Source: Thermosporothrix hazakensis (GTDB lineage: Bacteria; Chloroflexota; Ktedonobacteria; Ktedonobacterales; Ktedonobacteraceae). Taken from it: 64,000 bases of DNA. Numbering within the stretch: the stretch's first letter is position 1; each line of letters opens with the position of its first letter. The translations under genes and the position numbers were made by a program. The notes below the pieces were generated by a model. That model was not told where the DNA came from and did no database searches. It saw only the letters and a program-made list of their open reading frames with translations. Location: contig NZ_QKUF01000001.1 of NCBI RefSeq assembly GCF_003253565.1, positions 763,867-827,866 on the forward strand, written 5' to 3'. Positions 16,936-25,634 of this stretch are shown here, piece by piece.

Positions 16936-17511
16936 TTGCGTCCCACTGGCGCATACATAGCACTACGCACCCGTAATCTGATTACACATCCTTCTTTCCT
17001 TCACTTGTATAAAACGAGAGGAAAAGAAAAAAAGGAACAGCATCGTTACTCGCACGCTCGTGTTCAGTGCATTCATAGTTTCCGTCTGGATCATCCGGGA
17101 AAAATGATCAGCTTATTATACCCGCCCGGAGCGGCCCCCACTGTTTATTTTCCAGGGCAAAAGACAGCCAATCCCAAAAATGATAAATATGTTTAAATGA
17201 ATGATAACATATGATCTTTCCTTTGTGTACGGCTATGGTCCATAATTTTAACAGAAGGTCCGCTAGCCAGAAGTAAAGGAATACAAAGGCAAGAGTGGAT
17301 ACGGTAAGTGGGTCTGGAAGCAGCTTAATCCGAGAGAGGATGTTATTCTCGGTCCATATCAGCAGGGACGACTGATAGTTTGACGGTCAGCAGAACCGGC
17401 AGGGATGCCGTGCTGCTCCACCCACCTTACCACCTATTATTGACAAATTTCAATGTAGGATGCCGGTATTGAGCGAGACGGGGCACGCTCTCCAGAGGAG
17501 GACGCCAACAT
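16936..17511. other. Divergent region with candidate structured RNA
   Basis: This 576-bp gap lies between the leftward HTH-NB-ARC gene and the rightward gene at 17512. The only strong feature is the multi-helix element at 17303-17431. A TTGACA occurs at 17440-17445 just past it, but no good -10 follows at normal spacing. Confidence 0.5.
17303..17431 (+). ncRNA. Candidate structured RNA, four helices around a junction
   Basis: Four helices can be drawn by hand without overlap. A closing stem joins 17303-17313 (GGTAAGTGGGT) to 17420-17431 (ACCCACCTTACC), 11 bp with one bulged C. Inside are CCGAGA/TCTCGG (17330-17335 with 17347-17352) and TATCAG/CTGATA (17357-17362 with 17372-17377). The last is a compound hairpin AGCAG/CTGCT (17389-17393 with 17413-17417) capped by CGGCA/TGCCG and a GGGA tetraloop of the GNRA type. 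An alternative pairing ATCC/GGAT (17328-17331 with 17338-17341) competes with the second helix. It ends 80 bp before the start at 17512, so it could be a cis-acting leader or an independent RNA. It fits no riboswitch consensus I know. Strand is assumed from the downstream gene. Confidence 0.5.
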
Positions 17512-18084
17512 ATGCAGGATCAACAGACAGGGAACGTCACAAACCGGACTCCCTTCTCGCACTCCGCACAAAACGTCCAGACGGGACTTTCGCCAGATGA
17601 TATGGCAACCCATCCCGCGAGACACATCACCCGATCGCTACACAGTATGTCTCTCGTCCCAATGGCGCAACAGAAGCGAGCAGCACGTTACCAGCGTCTT
17701 CGCACATCACGACGACAGGGAGCCGCCCCGATCACAGAACCATTGCATCGGACGGATATCCTGCCCGGAGGAACGGCCAGACAATATACCAGACAATATA
17801 CAGATAGCTCCAGATTCACAGCTATTCATGTTCCTCCTCCCATGACGAAGCGGTTACGTGCAAAGCCCGAGGGCCAAGCTCACCCTCGGGTTATGTCCCT
17901 TCCCTATCAGGGGGTGGTGCCTGTGGAGACGAGAGCAGCGGCTTCACAGGCAGTACCTTCTGTTATCGCAAGCGCCAGCATGAGAGATGTGCAGAACAGA
18001 AGCTTTTACTACCTTCTGGCCCTGCTGACACTCAGCACAATCGGTATTCTCATTTGCGGATATCTTTTCCATATCACAAACTAG
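17512..18084 (+). CDS. Hypothetical tail-anchored membrane protein
   Basis: A 190-residue protein of unrecognised family. The first 160 residues are polar, rich in Arg, Gln, Ser and Pro and probably disordered. The last 25 residues form one hydrophobic segment (YYLLALLTLSTIGILICGYL) with a very short tail, the layout of a tail-anchored protein with a cytoplasmic body. A GAGGAGG sequence lies about ten bases before ATG 17512. It lies downstream of the candidate structured RNA and 64 bp before the next gene on the same strand, with which it may form an operon. Confidence 0.6.
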   Translation: MQDQQTGNVTNRTPFSHSAQNVQTGLSPDDMATHPARHITRSLHSMSLVPMAQQKRAARYQRLRTSRRQGAAPITEPLHRTDILPGGTARQYTRQYTDSSRFTAIHVPPPMTKRLRAKPEGQAHPRVMSLPYQGVVPVETRAAASQAVPSVIASASMRDVQNRSFYYLLALLTLSTIGILICGYLFHITN

Positions 18085-18148
18085 AAAACAGGAGAGAGTA
18101 GAGCGACAATAACAAAGCCCGGGAGCGGCAAGAGAGGACGGAGCAGCC

Positions 18149-18652
18149 ATGACTTTGCAAAAGATCTATGCGCGTAAAAGTAAAGCTGCGACCAGCGAAG
18201 TGAAAAAAGACCCTGAGATTCTCCATTTCTCATTGCAAGATGCGCTCCCGACAGGGCATATTCTGGCGCTGAATACCAAATTCGGTACGCTGTCGTATCT
18301 TGCATACGATGGGGACCGGCTTCAGATGATCGCTCAAGAACAGTTCACCGGAACCGAGATGAGCGTCCTGCTGCCGCTATTGGATATGTTCCCGTACTTT
18401 TGCCCGTATGAAGCGCTGTACGCCAGCTTCTACAACGGACGCGTGAGTGAAGAGGCTGTGGCTCAGGCCCGACGACACCTGAATCGAGCCCAGGAAGAGA
18501 ACAGTTGGGATCAGGAAATGCGACCCATACGTGACGCACTCTCACGGACACGCCTAAAACTGAAGCACTTTGGCTTTGACATCTCGTCCATTCTCTCGAC
18601 CGGTTACATTCTGCTCGTCTCGGCAACACCAATGCCGGTTATACGAGCCTGA
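18149..18652 (+). CDS. Hypothetical protein, unrecognised family
   Basis: A 167-residue soluble protein with normal coding character. Between a basic N-terminus and a weakly hydrophobic C-terminus lies a compact domain with PTGHILALNTKFGTLSYLAY and PYFCPYEALYASFYNGRVSE. The region DALSRTRLKLKHFGFDISS, close to the C-terminus, resembles the helical end of a small regulatory or DNA-interacting protein, though I can name no family. GGACGGAG precedes the ATG by six to seven bases. It lies 64 bp after the tail-anchored protein gene, same strand, and is followed by a gene-poor kilobase. Confidence 0.6.
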   Translation: MTLQKIYARKSKAATSEVKKDPEILHFSLQDALPTGHILALNTKFGTLSYLAYDGDRLQMIAQEQFTGTEMSVLLPLLDMFPYFCPYEALYASFYNGRVSEEAVAQARRHLNRAQEENSWDQEMRPIRDALSRTRLKLKHFGFDISSILSTGYILLVSATPMPVIRA

Positions 18653-19685
18653 TAGAGCAACGGACCGTGAAGCAGACATTATCGCACCGTCCCTTTGCTC
18701 CCTCACCTTCCCGGTAGCACATCCGTGGGGTTTGCGGTCCCCCACGGATGGCTAGCCGGGCCCCCCATCAACCTGCTTATTTGCCTTCTTGTCCTTCCTA
18801 TGTTACAATTTCTATCATTTTCCGGGCTCAGCCTGCTTTCCCTTCCTGACTGGCGTGAGCTGTGGCCCATCTCTATGCGAGCAGGTGAAATCAGAGAAGC
18901 CGGGTACATCATTCCACATGCCCCTTCTTCCTTCAAGAACTTGATACGTCCCGGAGCAGATGCCGGGGAGACTTCTTACAACCGGCATACTTGCGACATT
19001 GTCGCGATGCATTGGCCTGGAAGGGGCACGCAGTCCAGAAGCGTTAGACGAGGGAACCACGTCGGGCAGACGAGAACCGATACGGCACATGGAAAAGAGT
19101 GTAATACAGGTGAAACCTCCTATCAAGCGACATTCTTTTTCTCTACTCGGAGAGCGCGGGTACACTATTTATCTCCCGGCCTCAAGGGAGGAGCCTTCTG
19201 ACGTGTTTCGGTAATAGATGTCCTTGCTCGCTCAAGCATGCCACCAGTATCACCCAAAAGGAGTGGAAGAGAAACTATTCCTGTTCTGGCAAACCATCCC
19301 TTTGAAGGATGCCTGTGATTTTGCCATATGCTACAGTAGCAATGTGTCAGGAGGGCGCTTCTGCGCAGCCCCTTCGTTCCATTTTGGTTTCTTGCAAGGA
19401 TAAGACGATTGTTGACGACACTTACAAGCCAGCCAGATCGGGTGTCGTGACCTTCAGGAGAGAAGGCCTATCATTTCACACGTCTCTTCTCCCTTTGGAG
19501 AAGCCGCCAGACCGACTGCAACTGCTCTACGCTATAAACAGGCAGTGCAAACGGCTAAGCAAGCTACAATGGCAAGTGCCGGACACACCTGCTGAAGCGG
19601 AAATACTCTTTCCAACGTGTTATAAAGAATCACTCTATTTCGACCCTTGCCGAAATGTCTGAAACGAAAGGAATGCCACAAAATC
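18653..19685. other. Gene-poor kilobase
   Basis: Several frames of 60-170 codons exist here on both strands, but none has a good ribosome-binding site together with protein-like composition. The best small candidate is a 41-codon frame from ATG 19089. Besides the hairpin at 18721-18749, a palindrome GCGACA-T-TGTCGC lies at 18993-19005. I cannot say whether this is decayed coding DNA or regulatory sequence. Confidence 0.4.
18721..18749. terminator. GC-rich hairpin downstream of hypothetical gene
   Basis: ATCCGTGGGG (18721-18730) and CCCCACGGAT (18740-18749) form a perfect 10-bp stem with a 9-nt loop, 68 bp after the stop at 18652. No T-run follows, so termination is likely but not proven. Confidence 0.5.
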
Positions 19686-19976
19686 ATGGTTGAGACCTCT
19701 CACACTCCGTCGCCCACACATCGCCCTGGTCCAGCTCGCCTCACCGACCTGAAAGACAGCCTGCTGCTCAACGGGCAGGCGCTTTCGATTGGTCAGAACC
19801 TTGAAGTGTGTATTTTGGGTCACTGGCTCCCGGGACAGGTTGCCCATGATACAACAGGCTGGTATCTGCTCACTCCGGACCGTATCGGTATTCGGTTACG
19901 GGCTGGCGTCCTGGTCCGCCTTCCTGAACAAGAGGCTCGCCACACACCAGAACAACAGAGATCGCGCTTTCATTAG
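19686..19976 (+). CDS. Small protein resembling DUF5348
   Basis: A 96-residue protein whose central part, LLLNGQALSIGQNLEVCILG followed by HWLPGQVAHDTTGWYLLTPD and IGIRLRAGVLVRLPE, has the spacing of the small beta-barrel DUF5348 family, of unknown function. The match is by recollection of pattern, not a search. The start is uncertain: ATG 19686 is chosen, while the frame also opens at TTG 19647 with no good site. It is followed 241 bp later by the glycosyltransferase gene. Confidence 0.5.
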   Translation: MVETSHTPSPTHRPGPARLTDLKDSLLLNGQALSIGQNLEVCILGHWLPGQVAHDTTGWYLLTPDRIGIRLRAGVLVRLPEQEARHTPEQQRSRFH

Positions 19977-20217
19977 TTTCGTTACTGACTTCTAAAGAAG
20001 CGATATTTCTCCTCCACCCGCTGCACATTGCCGTCGGGGCATAGTGCAGTCTGCTTTTTTCGGCTGGTAACAGTCACCCTTTTTCCCTCTCCTTCGTTAC
20101 ACATACAGGTAACTGATAACAGAAGAAGTGATTCTCTACCTGTTCTACTTCTCCAGCTCTTATTTCACAGCTTTTGGGTCCGAAGTAGTTGTTGTCATCT
20201 TACAATGGAGGATAGTC

Positions 20218-21342
20218 ATGCGTATAGCACAAATAGCTCCCCCCTGGATCAGCGTACCCCCCAAAAACTATGGCGGTACTGAAGCCGTGATCGCGCATCT
20301 GATAGAAGAACAGGTCAGGAGTGGACATGAGGTCACGATGTACGCGCCAGAAGATACGCGCACCTCGGCCCGGCTCATCTCCTTTATTCCCCACCCTCTG
20401 CTGGAAGAGGGAAGACCCTGGCACGCGCCCCTTAAAGCATACTACCATCTGGTGAAAGCCATCGAGCATATTCAGGAACAGGCCTACGATGTGGTACATG
20501 CCCACCTTTCTTCACCAGCAGATATGTACCTGTACCCGTTGCTTTCATCCCTTTCTACACCACATGTCGTGACATTGCACAGCCCTTTTCCCTTTGACCA
20601 ATGCGACGACTGGCAGGGAGATGCCGACTCTTTCTTTATGGATTGGTCTCCCTCGGTACCACTGGTCGCCATCAGTGAAAGCGCTCGAAAGCAAGCCCTG
20701 CAACAGCTTCCTCAACTCAACTTCGCAGGCGTGGTTCCTAACGGATTATCCACTGACGACTATACACCAATTGGCCACCACCGAGAGAACTTTCTTGTTT
20801 GGCTCGGGCGCTTCTCCCCGGAAAAAGGCCCGCATCACGCCATTGAGGCTGCCAGGCGCAGCGGGATCCCGCTGATGCTGGGCGGGACCATTGATCACAC
20901 CTCCAAAGAGACGCAGGACTACTTCCATCAGACCATTGAGCCACAGATTGATAACCAGCACATCCGCTACCTCGGTGCGGTCAATATGGAACAGAAGCAA
21001 AGGCTGCTCAGCCGAGCCCGGGGCTTCCTGAATCCCATTGAATGGGAAGAGCCATTCGGCATGGTCATGATTGAAGCGATGGCCGTTGGCTGTCCTGTTA
21101 TCACATTCCGACATGGTGCCGCGCCCGAAGTTGTCCATCATGAAGTTAGCGGCTTCGTTGTAAATACACTGGACGAAATGATAGAAATGATACCGCATCT
21201 GGACAGCCTTGACCAGACGGACATTCGTGCCCATGTCGAGGAACACTTTTCGGTCCGCGCGATGGCCCGACGCTACGAAACCATTTACCGTTATGTGATT
21301 GCACAGAGCAAAATTCCCTCGTTCTCATCACCTGGAAGCTAA
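20218..21342 (+). CDS. Glycosyltransferase family 4
   Basis: A 374-residue GT-B fold retaining glycosyltransferase of the GT4/WcaJ-MshA type, likely moving a sugar from a nucleotide donor to a cell-surface or small-molecule acceptor. The N-terminal domain shows MRIAQIAPPW and KNYGGTEAVIAHLIEEQVRS, the glycine loop of the family. The C-terminal domain has LVWLGRFSPEKGPHHAIEAA and the donor-site E-x7-E motif EEPFGMVMIEAMAVGCPVI. I chose ATG 20218 because TGGAGG lies six bases upstream and because the protein then begins at the conserved first strand; the frame opens 30 codons earlier. Its stop is 3 bp from the end of the convergent sigma-factor gene. Confidence 0.9.
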   Translation: MRIAQIAPPWISVPPKNYGGTEAVIAHLIEEQVRSGHEVTMYAPEDTRTSARLISFIPHPLLEEGRPWHAPLKAYYHLVKAIEHIQEQAYDVVHAHLSSPADMYLYPLLSSLSTPHVVTLHSPFPFDQCDDWQGDADSFFMDWSPSVPLVAISESARKQALQQLPQLNFAGVVPNGLSTDDYTPIGHHRENFLVWLGRFSPEKGPHHAIEAARRSGIPLMLGGTIDHTSKETQDYFHQTIEPQIDNQHIRYLGAVNMEQKQRLLSRARGFLNPIEWEEPFGMVMIEAMAVGCPVITFRHGAAPEVVHHEVSGFVVNTLDEMIEMIPHLDSLDQTDIRAHVEEHFSVRAMARRYETIYRYVIAQSKIPSFSSPGS

Positions 21343-21345
21343 TAC

Positions 21346-22941
21346 TCATGAGGCGCCAGCGGGGGCTGCAAACGTTGTTTCATACCTGTTGCCGCCCGCA
21401 CTCGCCTCGGTAATAATAAGCTGCCAACGCTCGTTACGCTCATCAAAGGACTCCTGGAAATAGATGTGCAGCTCTGTTCCATTCTTTCCGGTCAACACCA
21501 TCGTCGCAATCGCAACATCATTTCCAACAACCAGCGTATAGTTATAGCGCTTTGTCGTTGTGGCACAGTGTAGACAACGAAGCAGGATCTGCACATTGCC
21601 TGGTGAGGCTATCACACTCTCTAACAGCAGATCGCTCTTCTCGATCTGACTCATCGGCGTAATGGCTCTACCAGCATGGAAGGTGAGCGGAAAGTTGATC
21701 CGAAGCGATGCATCAGCGGGACGTAACAACTCAATTCGATCCCTGTTATCGGTGCGTAACACGGTTACCTGCGAGATCTGTAGACTCGCATTCGCTTTCT
21801 GAGGGATCTGTTGCAATGGTAGGCTGAGATAATAAAAGGCGATCTTAAACAGCGCATTTTTAAAGGGGATAGATTGATTTCTCCCCCGCATCTCCGCCTG
21901 CAAGGGAATGGTCAGACCGTTGCCCACATGCAGAGACATATGCAACATCACATTATCGTCGGAATCACTGGCCCGAGGATACAGCAGCGAATAGGCCAGC
22001 CCGATCATATTGACATCCGCGTATATCTGCTCAACACGCAGCTTATAGGGACCCAGTTCCACACTCTGATTAATATCCTGGTAGAGATGCCTGCTACAAA
22101 TAGATGACGGCTGATTGACCACCTCGTTAAAATAGCAGCTCAGGCGATCGTGCGCGGGATCAAAGATCCGGGACGGAGGAGTAAGCGGCTCTCCTTTTGG
22201 CGCTGGCTGCACAGGTCGATTGAGCCAGAACAAGAGCCCACTTGATGTTAACAGCACCACAAGCAGCACAGGCATCCCGATTCGTGTACATAGTTGTAAA
22301 AAGCGCCGCTGGCGAAACGGTCGTGTGCTGGCAAGCAGGAGCGCAGGCCGCCTCTCCTGCCTGCGCTCCATATGCTCGGGGAGGAAAGGGGAGGTCACCG
22401 ATGGCAGCGGAATCGGCACACCTTGTACCATCTGGCGCAGCTCCTTAAGCGGTAAAAGTGCCTCCACAGAGCGCTCAATGTACTGTGTAACCTGTTTCTC
22501 CTGAAGGCCCAGACAATCAGCTATCTGAGACTCCGTGAAGCCCATCAGCAGATGCAGGAGTAGACAGGGGTGCTCAGGCCAGGGAAGCTGACCGACATCC
22601 CCCAGTATCCGCGCCATATCAGGAGGTAGCGCCTGCCACTGATAGCGCGAGGTAATGGGGAGCGTTGAGCGCTCGTCATAAGCAAGGTTGGTTGCAATCC
22701 GATAGAGCCAGAGGACAAATTGCATCGGATCGTGTAAGCCGGGCAGCGCCTCCCAGATCTGCCAGAAGGTTTCCAGAGTCAGTTCTCTCCCCGCTCCGCT
22801 CTCCCCGAGCAGGAGAAGCAGGTATCGATACATATGGGCATGATAGCGCTCAAAGAGGCGTTCCATAGCTGAAAGATCGCCTCCCTGAGCCTGCAGAATC
22901 AGCGCGTTCTGATCCTCATCGGGACAGGGCTGTGCGCCCAT
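21346..22941 (-). CDS. ECF-type sigma factor fused to a membrane anchor and external domain
   Basis: A 531-residue fusion. Residues about 10-190 look like an ECF sigma factor: sigma-2 region AMERLFERYHAHMYRYLLLL with FVLWLYRIATNLAYDE, and a sigma-4 helix-turn-helix LLLHLLMGFTESQIADCLGL. A basic stretch then leads to one membrane span (about 230-250, MPVLLVVLLTSSGLLFWL), followed by a 280-residue extracytoplasmic region of beta-rich character with one Cys pair (SCYFNEVVNQPSSIC). This layout would tether the sigma factor to the membrane until released, or make it sense the outside directly. The sensor kinase gene lies 103 bp upstream on the same strand and a metallo-hydrolase gene before that. 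The external domain is unidentified. Confidence 0.8.
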   Translation of the reverse strand: MGAQPCPDEDQNALILQAQGGDLSAMERLFERYHAHMYRYLLLLLGESGAGRELTLETFWQIWEALPGLHDPMQFVLWLYRIATNLAYDERSTLPITSRYQWQALPPDMARILGDVGQLPWPEHPCLLLHLLMGFTESQIADCLGLQEKQVTQYIERSVEALLPLKELRQMVQGVPIPLPSVTSPFLPEHMERRQERRPALLLASTRPFRQRRFLQLCTRIGMPVLLVVLLTSSGLLFWLNRPVQPAPKGEPLTPPSRIFDPAHDRLSCYFNEVVNQPSSICSRHLYQDINQSVELGPYKLRVEQIYADVNMIGLAYSLLYPRASDSDDNVMLHMSLHVGNGLTIPLQAEMRGRNQSIPFKNALFKIAFYYLSLPLQQIPQKANASLQISQVTVLRTDNRDRIELLRPADASLRINFPLTFHAGRAITPMSQIEKSDLLLESVIASPGNVQILLRCLHCATTTKRYNYTLVVGNDVAIATMVLTGKNGTELHIYFQESFDERNERWQLIITEASAGGNRYETTFAAPAGAS

Positions 22942-23044
22942 CTCCGGGCCTCCTCTACTCTTTTCTGGCCTCGAAAGGCCACTTGCAACATCATTGTTGC
23001 TTCACCAGTTTTTTACGTACAGTGAAAGGTCCACCATGGTAATG

Positions 23045-24325
23045 TTAGAGAGGAAGACGCACAAAAAAGGTGCTCCCGTGGCCCGGCTCCGACTCACACC
23101 AGATACGCCCATTGTGCCGATCCACGATTTCTTTCGAGATAGCCAGTCCAAGTCCCAGGCCCTTCGCAGAAGAAGCCTGTGCATCTGGATCGCGATAGAA
23201 TGCCTCAAAAATACGGCTCAACTGATCGGGGGCGATCCCTTTTCCATGATCTTTCACCCAGATCAAAGCGGAAGCCGGGCTATGCTCTTCACGCTTTAAC
23301 CCGAGCTCAACCGGGCTCCCCTCAGCAGAATACTTCAAGGCATTGCTGACCAGATTCACCAGCACCTGTGCCAGGCGATCCTTGTCAATCAGTACCTTGA
23401 TAGGCTGCTCGGGCAGGACAAGCTGAATAGGGCGCTCGCTGAGGAGCTGCTGATCCTCAATGACTTCACGACAAACCTCAGCCAGATCACAACAGCGCTT
23501 ACGGAGCTCCACCTTTCCGGCTCTCAGGCTGCTGACGTCCAGCAGTTCTTCAACCAAAGAGGTCAGACGTTGTGTCTGGTCATTCACTCGCTCCAGAGCC
23601 TGTTTCATGCCTTTCATTTCCGGGCTCAATTCGCGCATCTTCTCTAAACGGCGCAGAGCTAGCTGTGCCTGTCCGCGAATCGTCGTGATAGGTGTCTTGA
23701 GCTCGTGTGACGCGATCGACATAAAGCGGTCCTTTAACTGGTTGGTATCTTCCAGCTTGTGGTTGATTACTTCCAGTTCCTCAGCATATTCCTGCAATTC
23801 CTGTTCGGCGGCAAGTGCTTTGAGCCGTTCACGCTCGCGCAAGGCCGTAATCAGCGCAATAGTCAGGCCAGCCACCACAAAGGGCAAGACTTGAATGGCG
23901 CTCTGCCAGTCCAACATGTTAGACCCGTTTTCGCGAAACTGCATCATATGGAGCAGGAGCGCACTGAACAGAACCGTCACCACTGAGGAACCAACCCCCC
24001 AGAACAGAGCCACAAACAGCACCGGAAGCAGCAAGAAAGCGCTTAAAAAGTTTGCATCGCTTCGTCCAAGCGCCAGTGAAAGCAATGCATTCCCACCCCA
24101 CGCGAGGACAATCAAGGGAACACTGAAGAGATAGCCCACCAGAGGACGCCGCCAGCGAGGAATACGGGCAGTATACTGCTTGCGTAATTGCACCCGCTGC
24201 TCAAAGCTTAATTTCTTCAGCGGGCGTCCCTGAGCTTCTCTGGGAACTCCGGTCATTGGCTCCTGCCTTTCCCCCAAACTGCGTTCTTTATTCTCTTCTT
24301 GCAGTGTAGCATATTCTTTTACCAT
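23045..24325 (-). CDS. Membrane sensor histidine kinase
   Basis: A 426-residue kinase. Three or four membrane spans (about 61-87, 93-127 and 142-162) resemble the DUF4118/KdpD-type membrane domain. A short coiled coil leads to the dimerisation domain with H-box SIASHELKTPITTIRGQ (phospho-acceptor H207), then N-box LVNLVSNALKYSAEG, KDHGKGIAP, FEAFYRD and GLGLGLAISKEIVDRHNG, so the ATP-binding site is intact. No response regulator is adjacent. The downstream sigma/membrane fusion is 103 bp away and may be co-transcribed. ATG 24325 lacks a clear ribosome-binding site; ATG 24256 (residue 24) is an alternative with GGAG just before it. Confidence 0.92.
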   Translation of the reverse strand: MVKEYATLQEENKERSLGERQEPMTGVPREAQGRPLKKLSFEQRVQLRKQYTARIPRWRRPLVGYLFSVPLIVLAWGGNALLSLALGRSDANFLSAFLLLPVLFVALFWGVGSSVVTVLFSALLLHMMQFRENGSNMLDWQSAIQVLPFVVAGLTIALITALRERERLKALAAEQELQEYAEELEVINHKLEDTNQLKDRFMSIASHELKTPITTIRGQAQLALRRLEKMRELSPEMKGMKQALERVNDQTQRLTSLVEELLDVSSLRAGKVELRKRCCDLAEVCREVIEDQQLLSERPIQLVLPEQPIKVLIDKDRLAQVLVNLVSNALKYSAEGSPVELGLKREEHSPASALIWVKDHGKGIAPDQLSRIFEAFYRDPDAQASSAKGLGLGLAISKEIVDRHNGRIWCESEPGHGSTFFVRLPL

Positions 24326-24362
24326 AGAGCAAAAAGAAGCTGTGATATCCAGATTCTGCGGA

Positions 24363-25340
24363 TTATACAGCTCTCTCCTTTCGTGCCAGCTCGGAACTCA
24401 TGAACTTTTCCTGCAATTGTGCATCGTGCATACAGATCAGGGGAATTTCGGGGTGTGCATTCGCAAAGAGGTACAACCGCTTGAGGGTATCAAGGGCCTG
24501 CTCTTTATCAGTCGTCACCATCGAACCAAACAGGGGGTGAAGGGGAGTTGGACCAAGAATATTCTCAACGATGTGACCTGCATCTCCCACAAGAAACAGC
24601 GGCGAGCCATTGGAACGCTGAATCAAAAGACCGGTATTTCCGGGTGTATGGCCGGGCAACGAGATCAACAACAGCGACCCATCACCAAAGAGATCTTGTG
24701 CAGCCGAAAAGCCCGCGATGTCTCCCGGTTCCAGATCAAACACCTCAACCGGATTGTTCTGCATCAGACGGAGCGTGAGTTCCTTCTTTTCGTTATCTCT
24801 TGATTGAAGCAGGGACTCATACTCAATACGGCTCACACGCAACGGTACACCAGGAATATCTGGAACCCCGCCTACATGATCCCAGTGGAGGTGGGAAAGC
24901 AATGCGAAATCAAGCGAGATCCCGCCTAACAGCTCGGACAGCGACTTCTCTTGCGTCAAACGACCAAGGGTGCGCCGAAAGAAAGGTGACTGCTCTGCAA
25001 TGAAGCGTATGGAAATCGCCTCACAAAGCCCGGTATCATACAGAAAGGTCGCTCGGGGATGGCGGATTAACACAGCACTATGGGCGATGGTGCGCGGTCG
25101 CCAGGAGAGTACTCCCTGCTGTAGTAGCCACTCGGGCACCTGTGTGCTTCCACAGCGGAAAAACGAAATATCTATCTCGGGCAGATTGTGCCGCTGCCAG
25201 TTTTCTGGCGCGCTCTCTGCTCCTTCCAGCTCGATTGTTGGAGGAATAAAACTTTTGACAATTACTCCCGCACCAACAACACCCAATGATATAGCTCCCA
25301 ATTGTAGCCAGCGCCTCGCAGGCCAACACCGTCTACTCAT
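24363..25340 (-). CDS. Exported or membrane-anchored metallo-beta-lactamase-fold hydrolase
   Basis: A 325-residue MBL-fold enzyme. A basic start and hydrophobic segment (LQLGAISLGVVGAGVIVKSF) suggest export or N-terminal anchoring. The di-zinc site is complete: SHLHWDHVGG (HxHxDH), then LPGHTPGNTG, LVGDAGH and a late HDAQ. The spacing fits the N-acyl-homoserine lactonase/glyoxalase II-like group, though the substrate cannot be assigned. ATG 25340 is preferred to the in-frame GTG 25352 because TGAGG lies six bases before it. It precedes the sensor kinase gene by 37 bp and is probably in the same operon. Confidence 0.88.
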   Translation of the reverse strand: MSRRCWPARRWLQLGAISLGVVGAGVIVKSFIPPTIELEGAESAPENWQRHNLPEIDISFFRCGSTQVPEWLLQQGVLSWRPRTIAHSAVLIRHPRATFLYDTGLCEAISIRFIAEQSPFFRRTLGRLTQEKSLSELLGGISLDFALLSHLHWDHVGGVPDIPGVPLRVSRIEYESLLQSRDNEKKELTLRLMQNNPVEVFDLEPGDIAGFSAAQDLFGDGSLLLISLPGHTPGNTGLLIQRSNGSPLFLVGDAGHIVENILGPTPLHPLFGSMVTTDKEQALDTLKRLYLFANAHPEIPLICMHDAQLQEKFMSSELARKERAV

Positions 25341-25556
25341 CTCTATCCTCACATCTCTTTTTTATCATTCATAAGCCGGGAAAACAGGGAAGCTTTCAGC
25401 TACCCCTTACATTGCGTCTTCTCCCTGTGCGTGCTCATACATGCATATAAAAAGCCGCCATCAGGAAAAATGAGCACACAAAGCTCCCTATAGTATTGTA
25501 CGTTTTTCGCTACGCTTCTGTTCCGTCGGAAAACGAATCATCCCTCATGGCAAAGC

Positions 25557-25603
25557 ACAAAAAAGCGGGTTGAGCTGCTCGCTAAGAACAGCCCAACCCG
25601 CTT
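25557..25603 (-). terminator. Intrinsic terminator of the clpE-like gene
   Basis: On the minus strand AAGCGGGTTG with a continuing GCTG stem pairs back with CAGC and CAACCCGCTT, followed by a T-run (25559-25564 read as A on the plus strand). It starts about 30 bp past the stop at 25635. Confidence 0.88.
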
Positions 25604-25634
25604 GTAAAGATTCTTCCGCTATGCTCGTGTACGA

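Noticed and set aside
18695..19201. 168-codon plus-strand frame in the gene-poor kilobase
   Set aside because: It begins over the hairpin at 18721, lacks a ribosome-binding site, and its product mixes hydrophobic and low-information stretches unlike a folded protein.
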